Shown here one piece after another: positions 20,862 through 31,856 of a stretch of 64,000 bases of DNA. A model generated the notes under the pieces. It had not been told where the DNA came from, did no database searches, and saw nothing but the letters and a program-made list of their open reading frames with translations. The stretch's first letter is position 1, and every line of letters begins with the position of its first letter. The stretch is from assembly GCF_901000735.1 (NCBI RefSeq), contig NC_081543.1, forward strand, positions 13,279,369 through 13,343,368, given 5' to 3'. The position numbers and the translations under genes are program-made. The stretch comes from Corylus avellana (lineage: Eukaryota > Streptophyta > Magnoliopsida > Fagales > Betulaceae).

Positions 20862-21532
20862 ACCGCTTAACCGCTATAACCGTCTAGCGGTTAGCGGTTA
20901 TTGGGTTTACTAACTATAACCACTAACTGCCTTTTTATGTAATATATTTTTATGATTATAATTAAAAATATATTTATACATATAACATAATCACTTGATT
21001 ATTAAATCATAATTTTTTTGAAAAATAATTAAATCACAATTTGAGTATTAATATATTATCACTATAATTTATATGATTATATCATATAATCACTTGATCA
21101 TTAAATCACAATTTTTTTTTAAATAATTAAATCACAATTTGAGTATTAATATATTATCACTATAATTTAGATGATTATATCACATGATCAATTGATCATT
21201 AAATCATTTGATTATATAATAAAAATTATCATATATAATATGACATAACTTATAAGTATACCAATTCATACTAGTACAACAATTAAATATCTAGAGACTT
21301 ATTTTTAATGTATGTTATAAACTTATAAGTCTATATTTTTTATTTTTCAATATTGGTTCTTTTTATAGCAATTGGGCCTAAGAATACACTAAAAAAAAAA
21401 AAGCCCAAAAAGGCCTAAAGAAAGCCCAAAAAGCCAAAAAAAAAACCCAATTTTAAAAAAGCGGTTAGCGAGCGGTTATCTATTTTACTAACCGCTAAGT
21501 GGTTAGCGGTTATTAGCCTTGACACCCCTAAT
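20862..21532. mobile_element. TIR-type element with GCGGTTAGCGGTTA subterminal motifs
   Basis: Left side has GGCTAACCGCTTAACCGCT; right side has the inverse AGCGGTTATTAGCC and ends TTGACACCCCTAA. Inside is an AT-rich core with a 110-bp direct duplication (21000-21100 and 21108-21195, AATTAAATCACAATTTGAGT). The terminus suggests a hAT-like non-autonomous element; target duplication not resolved. Confidence 0.5.
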
Positions 21533-21689
21533 CCTACCTTTATCCCATTACACTGATGTGACAATATTTATTGGCTCTTAGATTAATATCACATTAGCCC
21601 AAGGAGAAGGTGTGATGGGGGTTTGGTTTTTAGCATTTCTTGAAAAAAAAAAATAAATAAATGATAAGTGAACGCTTTCTTAATATTTA

Positions 21690-21885
21690 ACCTTGTGAAT
21701 TATTCTTTTACTTGACAATATTTGGACAATTTTTAACCATTCATAAATTTAACTAAAGTTCACTACATTACATATTTTCACTTTTTTAAATGTATTAACA
21801 ATCTCATATGTAATAGTATTAGTTGCTTAGTAATTTTTCATAGCGGTAGTTTATTAGTAACTGCATCTACCTCGAATTAAAAAAA
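21690..21885. other. Flank shared at three sites; LINE empty site
   Basis: TTTGGACAATTTTTAACCAT and following is shared with 36470-36640 and 54660-54772. Here ATATGTAATAG runs straight into TATTAGTTGCTTAG, i.e. the site into which the LINE inserted at 54773 is unoccupied. Confidence 0.8.
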
Positions 21886-22002
21886 AAAATCTATAAATCC
21901 ACGTCTCAGTGAGTAATCAACGCTCGCAACTATGGTAATGATACAAACCATATTTAAAACATCACATGCAACAATTCATCGTCTTTGAAATAAGATAGAA
22001 AA

Positions 22003-22200
22003 TGTTGTTACCGTACACAATAATTAATGAACAATATAGAATCGAAAAAAAAAGAGAGAGTCGAAACGCATATTTAATGTAGTTCAACAATGTGCCTACG
22101 TCCACAGAGAGGGGGTTGTATTTTGCTTTTAATAAACCCTAAACCCTACTTGTACGGACTTATTAAAGAAATCTCCAAAATATCCCGTATTGTACCTCAG
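22003..22200 (-). mobile_element. Partial Copia LTR
   Basis: Starts TGTTGTTACCGTACACAATA and matches the local Copia LTR family for about 200 bp (GTAGTTCAACAATGTGCCTA) before breaking near TGTACCTC. No internal Copia sequence adjoins. Confidence 0.8.
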
Positions 22201-22284
22201 AGGCATTGCCCCCGCACACCCACCCCCCCATAACCTAATCATTCCCCGCCCCGCGAAATCTTTAAGCTAAAGTAGGCCATTAAA

Positions 22285-22987
22285 AAATAACCTGAAACCG
22301 AACCGACCGAAACCGGAAACCGGGAAACCGGGGACCGGTTCCGGTTCCGGTTCCCAAAAAAAAAAAAACCGGGGACCCCGGTTCCGGTCCCGGTTTTTGG
22401 CACCCGGTAAAAACCGGGAAAACCGGAACCGGGTCTTATTTTATTAAATAATATTTATATATTATTATATTGTATATATATATTAATATTTTATAATTCT
22501 TTTAGTCTTTTACACAACGTTTAGGACCTTAAGCAATTAGGTTTCTCACTTTTCCGGTTTTGAAGGTTTTAAAATGATTTTTAGGGTATTTTAAAAAATT
22601 TGAATTTTTATTTCTAAGGCTCATATAGGCAAAAACATTGACTTTTTAGGATTTTTAGGCTTTTTTAGGTTTATTTTTTAATTATTTGGAACAATCACAA
22701 TAAAGCCTCTTTAATTTAGACAAAAAGATTAATAGTTTTTTTTTTTAAATGAGTTAACTTATGAAAAAAATAATGGGCTTATTTTAGGCCCAATACCTAA
22801 AATAAGCCCCAAACACTAATTTTTTTTCAAAAACCGGTTACCGGACCGGGTAAAACCGGAACCGGCCGGGAATCGGGACCCCGGTTAACCGGGGTCCCGG
22901 TTCCGTTTCAAAATCGAATCGGGTGTTCTCAGTTCCGCCCGTTTTGGCCAAAAACCGGGAAACCGGACCGGGTTGACACCCCTAAGC
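22285..22987. mobile_element. TIR-type element with dense CCGG/ACCGG motifs
   Basis: Two GC-rich ends (22285-22437 and 22830-22985) full of AACCGGGAAACCGG-type motifs in both orientations surround an AT-rich core. The right end reads GGGTTGACACCCCTAA, the same terminus as the element at 20862-21532. No coding capacity. Confidence 0.5.
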
Positions 22988-22989
22988 TA

Positions 22990-24138
22990 AAGAAATTGTT
23001 TGAGCTACACGATTCAATCAAATCTTTAGTCAAAATAGTTAGCAGGATGTAAAGCTTTTTTTGGTATTTTTTTTTGGCTATTTTAGCTAGCCTAATTTGA
23101 ATGGTGGCTTAGTTAAAATGGTTAGCTAGATATGAAACTTTTTTTGACATTTTTTGTTACTGGATCTGCCAAAATAACCTGATTATTTTAGCCAGTCCGT
23201 TGTGAGTGGGGGCTGAAGAAATTGTTTGTGCCCCTCTTTTATTTTGATTATTATTATTATTTTTTTTTTTAATTTTGTTTTTGGCGAATCTGTGCTAATT
23301 GCCCATGACAAGTTGGGTTTTTGCTATTGGGTTTCCCTTATGCACATACACCCAACAATTACGTTTCTTCTTGACTTGTTCAGATTTTAAAATCATAAGA
23401 ATTTTTTTTTTTTGGGAAGCAAATCATAAGAAATTTTGATGCAATTAATATAAAAATGGTTTCATTTAAGAGTAGTACGTGAAATTATATGTAATTTAAT
23501 TTCTACCGGAGGACTGCTGCATGACTTCATCCACTTAATAGAAGTCATCAGCCCATGAAGGTAAGCTTCCCTTTGGATTTTTCAGACCTAATATTGAATC
23601 TACAATATCTGCACTCCTGGCCTTGATATTCAATTTTATTAATTAAAACTGATATTATTAAGGCATGCATATTGTGTTTAGAAAGGAAAGATGAATCCAA
23701 AATAAAAGGAGTTAGGAAAAAGGCCGTACGTTAAGGAAAGATTGTTGTAAAATTAATTTGACATGCAATTGCAATTGCAGGTATCAAATATCAATAATAG
23801 GAAAGGGTCTAAATATCAATTTCAGTCATATTAATGAGAAGCGAACCAACCCATATTAATTAACTAAGTACTATAACAGGAAAATTAATTAATTACATCA
23901 ATGGAGAGAGAATCACGGACAGCTGGATTAATGCCATTGATTCTCTGCAAGGATATTTGAGCTTAATTAATTAATATTTGATTCTTGCACTGATTATATA
24001 TATATATATCTATAAGAAAGAAATCATGTCGACCAAACCGATTGACCACCATAATTATACCACCTTAATTAATTAATTAATTAAACCTCTGCGACAGCCA
24101 TATATAGCATGCAAAAATACCAAAAGACTTGAAGATCG
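22990..24138. other. Mosaic flank, no gene
   Basis: 23551-23640 is a copy of the RGG-gene splice donor and intron start (CCCATGAAGGTAAGCTTCCC). 23640-24110 is an inverted copy of the F-box upstream flank (compare 30660-31130), leading into the broken F-box gene. 22990-23500 shows nothing I can identify. Confidence 0.6.
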
Positions 24139-24420
24139 ATGACGACGACTCCTGATCTCCCGCAAGAGCTCATAACCCAGATAGGTACTTTCCATACTAC
24201 CCATCAAGCCTCTAGCTTGTTCGGTTTCGGTTTCAGTGTGTTTCCATGCAAGTCATGGTTCGCCCTAATAATCAACGACTCATATTTCATCAATTTGCAT
24301 CTCGATCAGTCGCTCCAAACAACGCATCCTCATTTTAGCGAGCTCTCTCAGCCACTCAGATTACCTCATTATTGTAAACTTTTCCAACGAGGGCTGTGAA
24401 GATCAAACACCCACTACACC
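24139..24420 (+). pseudogene. Broken F-box gene (copy 3)
   Basis: Starts MTTTPDLPQELITQI and then matches the two intact F-box genes in alternating frames (KSWFALIINDSYFINLHL), with deletions around the SILPIKPLVRFQC segment and after the residues matching LASSEPL. It ends where the parent's codon 90 would be. The 5' flank is in inverse orientation to the intact copies. Confidence 0.85.
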
Positions 24421-25370
24421 ACTCAGAAATCAGCGATATTTGCAATTACACATGCCTTAATTTCAAACAGAAGAGAACCCACCCATGACAAATATAAAGG
24501 ACGCGAACCACTTGAACAAAAGAAGCAAACTTACTGGAGCAGAGACTTTCACGTTCACTGAAAGAAGCCAACTCAACAAAGAGCAAAAACGAACACCAGG
24601 AAATCCGGCCTCTTTTGTCTCAGACAATCAAATCTGATTAGAAGAAAAGGGAAAGCGTTAGATCCTCACGTCACGTAAAATAATGGGAAGAGAATAGACT
24701 ATAACCGAGCATGCACATTCACATCCTATTACTAGCTCGTTAATCCTCAACCAAACCCCAATGGCTCATGAGATCGATGTAGATCGAAGAGCTCCTCATT
24801 CGCTTCATTTTGTACGATCCTAGCTAGCCAAAAAAATTCCATGTTAGATGTACGTAATTCAATACACACTTAAAAAATATCAGATGAATAATATTAATTA
24901 TAAGTAACTCAAAACTCAGACTTCTGTCTGATCTCTGAAGCCCAATATATATATATATATATATATCTCACCTTCTTCACCAGTTCTGAACATTTCGGGC
25001 GGCTTGCTTGGTGCAAATGATCAAATGGTAGATCATGCATGTGATATCCTACACCAGCTATATATATAAACACAATTCATTTCACACCCTTATTAATTAC
25101 AGCAACACCCTTATCCTTTTCCAAAGAAAAAAAAGCACTCCTAATAGTTTCATACATTAGGGAAAAGAAAATAATAAATAATAAATAAAAGCAAACATAA
25201 TATATATATATATAACATAGAGATCAAACATGAATAAAACATCATCCAAATTAAAATACATATACTAAACATCACAACCACATCAGCTAAATCCCAATCA
25301 TACCAAGTCTTTAGTTTAGTTGTCATTACAATTTACAAATTCATATAATTAATAATAAAATTATAAGTAG
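24420..25370. other. Intergenic, no gene seen
   Basis: AT-rich with (TA)n at 24946-24966 and 25200-25214. I find no protein similarity, RNA gene or clear transposon end. Confidence 0.6.
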
Positions 25371-25407
25371 ATGGATGATATCCCCCTCCTCAGTCCTCAG
25401 CGCCATT

Positions 25408-25423
25408 TTAGTTTGGAAACAAC
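25408..25423 (-). CDS. Probable last exon of the orphan gene
   Basis: After TTGTCTCAG the minus strand reads GTTGTTTCCAAACTAA. If the donor at 25607-25612 (GTAAGT) is used, codons join as GAG CCC GT|G TTG TTT CCA AAC TAA, replacing the read-through stop by four extra residues (LFPN). The same acceptor and ending occur in the fragments at 7.1, 43.6 and 48.2 kb. Between lies a second donor/acceptor pair (25530-25500) from a local duplication of the intron. Confidence 0.5.
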
Positions 25424-25608
25424 CTGAGACAAGCAAAAAGGAGATTTAGAAAAAGAAAAAAAACGTTTGATTAAAAGAAAAAAAAAAAAAAAAAACATAA
25501 TACTAACAATAGCTCCGCGTCTTCTGAGACAAACACCCTGAGACAAACAAAAAGGAGAGTTAGAAAAATAAAAATCGTTTGATTAAAAGAAAAAAAAAAT
25601 AATAATAC

Positions 25609-26394
25609 TTACACGGGCTCAGCGTCTCCTTGTCTCGTGAACGCCAGCTTCAACTTCTTGGACTCCCGACGGTACCAGATTCGAAGGATGCTGTCGATAT
25701 CAAATTCGGGAGCAACCCCGCGGTTTGCAAGGTAGTTGGTAATGTTTATGAAAACTTTACAGTATTCAAGGGGGCTAATACCCGTGACGCCTTGGCCTTT
25801 CTCAAAGCGAATATCAGCGCCATAACTTACCATTTCAACCGGAGGGAAAACTTGAACAGATATAAACGAGCCATCATTAATTGCTTGCTGGAGCTCCTCT
25901 GTACAGATGTTATAGAAGGGCCTTACATCCATCTGAGGTAGGCAGATTTCCTTGTTAATAATAACAGCCGGGGTGATTTGTGTTTCTGCCAGCAGATGAA
26001 ACTGGGTCAGGTCATCATTGAGATCCATCACGGCCTGAGGGCTGAAAGCCGGCTGCAGCTTTATTTCAAGCAAGTTGTCAACCCACCTGTAATATGCGTC
26101 AATCCTACGATGAGGATTGAAATCCACATTTCCAGGGAGGTGCAGCATAAATTTGGCTTTACCAGGTTTCAGGGAATAGACCAACAGGAGATCATCATGA
26201 GGCGCTCCTCTGAAAAGAACCCTCGTGTTGAAATTCAGTGTGAAAGAAGGAGGCCGGGGATGGTTGAAAATTTCATTGGGAATGGAGCTAGCAAATTGCA
26301 CGTAGTGTTGCCTCCAAGAAGTAGTTATGCGTCGAACCCTCAAATCTCGATCAGACAACATTTTATCAAAGAGGGCTGACCAATCGTTAGCCAT
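25609..26394 (-). CDS. Intact orphan protein, 261 aa; apparent source of the foldbacks
   Basis: Single long frame starting MANDWSALFDKML. I chose the ATG at 26394 because it lies about 75 bp after a TATA box and matches the conserved ATG of the tandem units; a longer upstream frame has no ATG. I do not recognise the family. It is a soluble-looking, mixed charged protein with no signal peptide or membrane segment. Notable stretches are HPRPPSF (45-51), KPGKAKFMLHLPGN (76-89), WVDNLLEIKLQPAFSPQ (104-120) and QVFPPVEMVSYGADIRF (181-197). Residues 105-130 are encoded by the segment inverted-duplicated in five foldbacks. An intron may follow codon 260 (GAGCCCGT|GTAAGT), adding LFPN. Neighbours are F-box genes and transposons, which give no functional clue. 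Confidence 0.75.
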   Translation of the reverse strand: MANDWSALFDKMLSDRDLRVRRITTSWRQHYVQFASSIPNEIFNHPRPPSFTLNFNTRVLFRGAPHDDLLLVYSLKPGKAKFMLHLPGNVDFNPHRRIDAYYRWVDNLLEIKLQPAFSPQAVMDLNDDLTQFHLLAETQITPAVIINKEICLPQMDVRPFYNICTEELQQAINDGSFISVQVFPPVEMVSYGADIRFEKGQGVTGISPLEYCKVFINITNYLANRGVAPEFDIDSILRIWYRRESKKLKLAFTRQGDAEPV

Positions 26395-26467
26395 ATATGG
26401 TGACTCTGTGAAATGTGAATGGAATGGAATGGAGAGAGGGGTACTTCCCAATCCCGAATCCTGTGTT

Positions 26468-26476
26468 TATTATATA
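26468..26476 (-). promoter_or_regulatory. TATA box of the orphan gene
   Basis: Minus strand CTATATAATAAACACAGGAT, followed by CTCTCTCCATTCCATTC and the ATG. Homologous, motif by motif, to the promoters of the four tandem units (TATATAAACAGAGGATTCG). Confidence 0.7.
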
Positions 26477-26579
26477 GAGGGAGATCGGAGAGGCAGCTGG
26501 AGGTAGAACAGGCCATCGATGGCCTCTTGCCGTGTGAAGAAGAGCTTTTTTCCATATTTGTAATGGAAAATAGACTTGC

Positions 26580-26770
26580 TGCCTCCACTGGAAAACTGAG
26601 AAGGGGTCGAAAGAAGAAGAAAGAAAATGACTCCACTGCCTCAATTAAAACCTCTCTCGATCTCTTTCTTGCTTGCTCTCTCGATCGCGTGCTCATATTA
26701 ATTTCCATCTATATATATATATATATATCTGAAGGAAAAGGAAGGGATATTCTTACTTGCGCATTTAAGC
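26580..26770 (-). promoter_or_regulatory. Orphan-gene upstream region copied into the 52-kb foldback
   Basis: Contains CAATTAAAACCTCTCTCGAT and AATGACTCCACTGCCTC (plus strand), both found, in opposite orientations, in the arms of the foldback at 52430-52781. A (TA)n tract lies at 26710-26729. Confidence 0.6.
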
Positions 26771-29500
26771 CATGATCAGTACAAATCTAGGCGAATCAAA
26801 AGCAGGCACATCTGTGTTATGAGTTATTTAATAATAAAAAACACTGTCTAAAAAATCTTTAAAAATTGTTTTGCAAAAAGTAAACCTGATTTCCTCCTTT
26901 GTAAACTGATGACCGACTGCTCTGAGGCTGAAGATATGCAGATCGAGGCTGAAAGAAGAAGAAAGGAAAAGGAACCCGTGTTAATTTAATGTCTCACGTG
27001 GGTAGATGTTGCCTTTACTCACCTCAATAAGGGAGCCAGCTTGTCTCAACCTTTACTTTCCAGCCGTTTGATTTGAACATTTACTCGTTACAGCTTTTTT
27101 ACACCAGCTTTTTGACTGACACACTCCATCTCTTCTACACGCCATCAATGTTTCTGCTATTTTCTTTTTACCGAGCTCTCCTTTTAAAAAAAAAAATTGA
27201 AAAAGTAAGAGAATAATCATTTTACAAATTTTATATCTATTTTTTAATTTAATTTTTGTTAAACAAACTCTAAAAAGTACAGAATATTTAGTTTTATATG
27301 GTTATTTAGTCATTTCTCTTTTGTCTCGATTTCTCTTCTTTTTTTCTTTTTTTTTTTAAAAAAAAACTTTAATTTTTAAAAAGATTTCTAGGAGTGCTCA
27401 AGTAGATCAAAATCCTATGACTTAAACAAAATTTTTGATTGGCATTAAAACCCTTAATTGATAGAAATTTCCATTGAAAATAATAATAATAATTATTTTT
27501 TATTTATTCAGCAAATTGAATTTTGAACCCTTTCCATTCAGTAAAGCCGTGTATATATATATATATATATATATTAAATAAATGTTAGTAGTATATTCTA
27601 TTATTTTAATTTGACCATTGTCAAAATAAATTTCTGATTTTGCCATTGGACACGAGATAAACCCAACATTAGACATTTATTTTTAATTTGTTTAAACATA
27701 TATTTTCTTAATGAATTAGTGTATTTAATAACATGATAATTTTTTATTCGAACTGGATTTTAATTTTCAATTTCCTACATAAATATCCGTACTTGGGCTT
27801 TGGCTTAGGTCTAGCTCCAACTCCAACTTCAACTTCAACTTCAACTTCTTGGGATTGTGACATATCAGAAGATAAAGGGACACTTGTCTCAATCTCAATC
27901 GGTTCAATTTCACAATTCATACTAGAGTTATTGAGGACATGAGAGGGCTTGACTTTGACCACATTATAGGACTTAAAATTAATTAAAGCCAAATTATAAT
28001 ATTATACACCCAAAAAAAAAAAAAAAAAAATTGATTCGTCTCTATATATCAATTGGTTACTTACTTGTCATACAAAAGTAATCAATGAGAGCATCTGAAA
28101 AGGCAAAGTTCAGCAACCGGTGCCTTTATATATCAATCCGTGAAAAAATGTTCCTTCCAACAACCACAGGTCCACAACCAAGTGAATTATAGAGTAGAAA
28201 TTAGAACTTGCCAGCATTGCAAAACAATCTCTTAATTAATTAAATAGGTTTATTTAGTGGTTGAACCATTTTGCTTTACTTCAACCAAAACCGAAAGAAG
28301 TAATTATGATTATTCCAGACTTGGATCCTTTCTATTTCATTTGAAATAGAAAGAACAAGTTAATTGTTTTTAGGAGGTAATTTCGTTATTTTTGTGGCTC
28401 CCTATTTTTTATTTGGACAAAAATAACCTCTTAAAACAACTGAATGAATCTCTTCTCCAATATTTCGAAATAAATAAGGCTTAAAAAATCGATAACAATA
28501 AATAAGGGAATCAAATCATAATCAAATATTCAACCCTAATTATGAGATTCTAAAATATTTTATTTTTGAAAATATTTTTACAATTAAGAACAACAAAAAC
28601 ATTTTTGGTTTTTTATTTAATTTTAAGAAATTAAAATCACTAGACTATGAAAGTGATTTATTTTGGTTTTTTTATTTTATTCCTAAAACATGTGTCATTT
28701 CTTATATATATAGATACGGGTTTTACATTTGATTTGATTTATAAGTGTGTATTGAATTACATCTGACATGGAGTAATTTTGGCTAGCTAGGATCATACAT
28801 AATGAAGCCAATGAGGAGCTCTTCTACATCGATCTCATTCGTTTGGTTCTAGACATGATCATCAAAGAGAGATATATATAATTGTCAATATCGTTTGTTA
28901 ATTGTTTTCTTTTATCGCATAAACATGTTTATTATTAATTATATATCTGCCCCTTACCAATTAAGATTAATATTTTGATTCCGGTGATATTTCAAGATTT
29001 TTATTTCTCTGAGCTTATGAGAGTGTTCCTCCAATTGATCAAGCTCCCAAGAACCATAATCTTTTTCTCTTTTTTTTTTTTTTTTAAAGAGAGAGAGAGA
29101 GAGGAGCTAGAGGGCAAAATGCATCCACCGATTATGCTTAACCTAATGCATAATTTACATTTTTTTTTTCTAATCAGCATAATTTAATTTACATGTTTGA
29201 CTTGCACAACGCTCTAGCTTAATCGACTTGTGGCAGGATTTTTTTCCTAGTTTCTGTCCCTCATCACATACTCAAAGACTAGCTTGCAGGATAATATTTG
29301 TTGTTTCGCAGATTAAAATCATAATAATCATGAGATCGAAGATGATTTTCAACATGCACATAAAAATAACATAATATACCTGCCTAGGCCTAGCTAGGCC
29401 CCCTTATTGAACATGCATGTTCTTGAAGATAAATCAAACGCATGATTAGGCCATCATGCCGGCACAAATATAACCCCCACCTTAGCCCCCCCCCCCAAAA
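26770..29500. other. Intergenic block, duplicated at 52.9-54.4 and 58.2-59.3 kb
   Basis: 26880-28440 is nearly identical to 52865-54430; 28470-29500 to 58190-59280 and in part to 51440-52310. It holds a CTTCAACTTCAACTTCAACT minisatellite (27822-27850), (TA)n at 27552-27574 and the SINE empty site at 28453-28467. No gene is supported; the open frame at 27744-27992 is a repeat-driven shadow. Confidence 0.7.
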
Positions 29501-29508
29501 TATCATCC

Positions 29509-30579
29509 TTATTCCTTGTCATTGTCAGCATCGAGAAGGAGGAGGCTTCCCACACAAAAGTAAGGCAAAATGAGATCAACGGGTATATTTTCAATCTCAA
29601 CAATCCTGCGTGTCTTCTTTTTGATGTCATACCAATAGAGTTCCATTAAGTGACTCTCAATTAGTTCTCCGGTAAAAACCTCTTCGCCGTCACGTGAGAA
29701 CACTAAAGGTGGGTAGTTGGTAAAAGCTCGCTCCATCGCATAAAGCAAAGTCCAACTACTTACTATCCCATACTCCTTCATCACCCAAACTTCACAGAGA
29801 TCCTGAAAAACTGCACAAAGCCATCCTCCCAAGTCCACCAAAAAGACACGCAAATTGATTGAAGAATTAACAGGAAATTCATGCACTCGGAATTTTTCAG
29901 TGCTGAGATCAAATGCAACATGGACCTTTTTTAAGTCCGCCACAAGAGTAACCATCCAATGGAAAGCACCGTTGGAGAAAATGGCCCGGTAAGTGTAGCA
30001 GAAATGTGACAATTCCACAATAGGCCATTCTTCTTCCACCATTCTCCAAGAGTGTTCTCTTAGACTGTATACCTCAAGACTATATTTTCTTCTTCCATCC
30101 CGTCGATAGAACTCCACTAACCTTAAAACCTTGTAGTCGTCGTTGACTCTGTCGTGTCCAAATGCGAAATGGTCATGACTCAACTCTTCTCTGGGCTTAG
30201 AGGGTAATTTTTTGTATTTTCTAATTAATGGGTTCCATATCACAGTCTCATCGTTGTAGTTGTTGATGCAAACCAGGCCATTGCAAGAGTCTACAATACG
30301 GTTGCTTTCTGAGTGGTGTAGTGGGTGTTGGATCTTCACAGCCTCGCCGAACCGATCCTCGTTGGACAAGTTTACAATGAGGAAATCGAGTGGCTCAGAG
30401 CTCGCTAAAATGAGGATGCGTTCTTTGGAGCGACTGAGATGCAAATTGATGAAATGTGAGTCGTTGATTATTAGGGCGAACCATGACTTGGAAACACACT
30501 GAAACCGAACAAGAGGCTTGATGGGTAGTATGGAAAGTATCTGGGTTATGAGCTCTTGCGGGAGATGAGTCGTCTTCAT
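29509..30579 (-). CDS. F-box protein with F-box-associated domain, copy 1
   Basis: Intact 356-aa, intron-free frame, the usual length for this family. Residues 5-45 form the F-box (LPQELITQILSILPIKPLVR, then FQCVSKSWFALI), which binds SKP1/ASK in SCF ubiquitin ligases. Residues about 95-340 form an FBA-type domain (DSCNGLVCI, WNPLIRKYKKLP, FGHDRVNDDYKVLR, WRMVEEEWP, FSNGAFHW, WVMKEYGI), which binds substrates. It resembles the CPR1/CPR30 group, but no substrate can be inferred. The TATA and leader lie in the flank at 30580-30760. Copy 2 at 59287-60357 differs at only three residues that I see (F/Y in EPLDFLI, S/T in KLPSKP, Y/C in CYTYRA). Confidence 0.93.
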   Translation of the reverse strand: MKTTHLPQELITQILSILPIKPLVRFQCVSKSWFALIINDSHFINLHLSRSKERILILASSEPLDFLIVNLSNEDRFGEAVKIQHPLHHSESNRIVDSCNGLVCINNYNDETVIWNPLIRKYKKLPSKPREELSHDHFAFGHDRVNDDYKVLRLVEFYRRDGRRKYSLEVYSLREHSWRMVEEEWPIVELSHFCYTYRAIFSNGAFHWMVTLVADLKKVHVAFDLSTEKFRVHEFPVNSSINLRVFLVDLGGWLCAVFQDLCEVWVMKEYGIVSSWTLLYAMERAFTNYPPLVFSRDGEEVFTGELIESHLMELYWYDIKKKTRRIVEIENIPVDLILPYFCVGSLLLLDADNDKE

Positions 30580-30598
30580 CGATCTTGAAGTCTTTTGG

Positions 30599-30614
30599 TA
30601 GAGTCTAGACTCTA
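30599..30614. repeat. Perfect 16-bp palindrome in the F-box leader
   Basis: TAGAGTCTAGACTCTA lies 20 bp upstream of the start codon and is also present in copy 2 (about 60377-60392). It could be a dimeric protein site or chance. Confidence 0.5.
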
Positions 30615-30619
30615 GAGAG

Positions 30620-31651
30620 AGATTTGAAGTGATGAAGGTAGTCGGTTAGTTTTGCATGCTATGGCTGTCGCAGAGGTTTAATTAATTAAGGTGGTATTTA
30701 TGGTGGTCGGTTCGGTCTACATTATTTCTTTCTATATATATATATATATAATCAGTGCAAGAATCAAATATTAATTAAGCTCAAATATCCTTACAGAGAA
30801 TCAATGGCATTAATCCAGCTGTCCGTGATTTATGTAATTTTCCTGTTATAGTTAGTTAATTAATTAATATGGGTTGGTTGATTCTCATTAATATTTGTAA
30901 TCTTTGAAATTGATATTTAGATCCTTATATATAATTGATACCTGCAATTGCAGTTGCATGTCAAATTAATTTTACAACAATCTTTCCTTAATGTACGGCC
31001 TTTTTCCCAACGCCCTTTATTTTGGATTCATCTTTCCTTTCTAAACACAATATGCATGCCTTAATAATATCAGTTTTAATTAATAAAATCAGTTTTAATA
31101 AAATTTCTTATGATTTACCTACAAAAGAAAAAAGTAGTTATCTTTCCCCTCCTCCTAGTTATCTTATTTGTATTCTAGTGCGCTTTAATTTCATAATACT
31201 TCTATTTGATACGAAGAAAAATAACATCAAAATAATTGCATACCAATGATAAATAATTAAATACGACTAGAAGCAATTAATTAGACATGCAATACTAGTG
31301 TGGAATAAAGAAATTATTTATGTTAATTTTTTGATAAATTATATTAAAATATAATATAATTTTATATTGATTAATTGTTAGCCCGCCCCTACATTAACGA
31401 GATCCTATCTCCTCCACTGCCAATGGGTCCAATTCCACAATTGATACGAGAGTTATGGAGGACATGAGAGGGCGTGACTTTGATCACACTATAGGACTTG
31501 AAATTAATTAAAGCCAAATTATATTATACACCCAAAAAAGAAGTTGATTTGTTAGTGAAATTTCTCTTTTCTTTATATATCAATTGGTTACTTTTTTTTA
31601 TCATATACTTGTCATACATCTGAAAAAGCAAAGTTGAGGAGCAACTGGTGC

Positions 31652-31691
<40 letters not shown>

Positions 31692-31850
31692 ATCGGTGAA
31701 AAAATGTTCCTTCCAACAACCACGACCAAGTGAATTTCAAAGTAGAAATTAGAGCTTGCCAGCATTGCAAAACAATCTCTTAATTAAACAGGTTTATTTA
31801 GAATCATTTTGCTTTAATTCAACCAAATCCTTAACCACTAAAACCAAAAA
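30620..31850. other. F-box upstream flank, no gene
   Basis: Same sequence at 60400-61650, with differing (TA)n length at 30733-30750 and 31656-31690. Part is also copied at 18200-19040 and, inverted, at 23640-24110. AATTAATTAATT-rich; no gene is supported. Confidence 0.7.
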
Positions 31851-31856
31851 AACCAA

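Noticed and set aside
26340..26708. 122-codon frame overlapping the orphan-gene start
   Set aside because: It spans the TATA box and leader and overlaps the real CDS in another frame.
27733..27992. Frames over the TTCAACTTCAAC minisatellite (also 53710-53963)
   Set aside because: Simple-repeat coding (Thr-Ser or Glu-Val alternation) in intergenic DNA with no other support.
31022..31249. 75-codon frame conserved at 60823-61050
   Set aside because: Identity reflects recent block duplication; the diverged copy at 18.54-18.77 kb does not preserve the frame.
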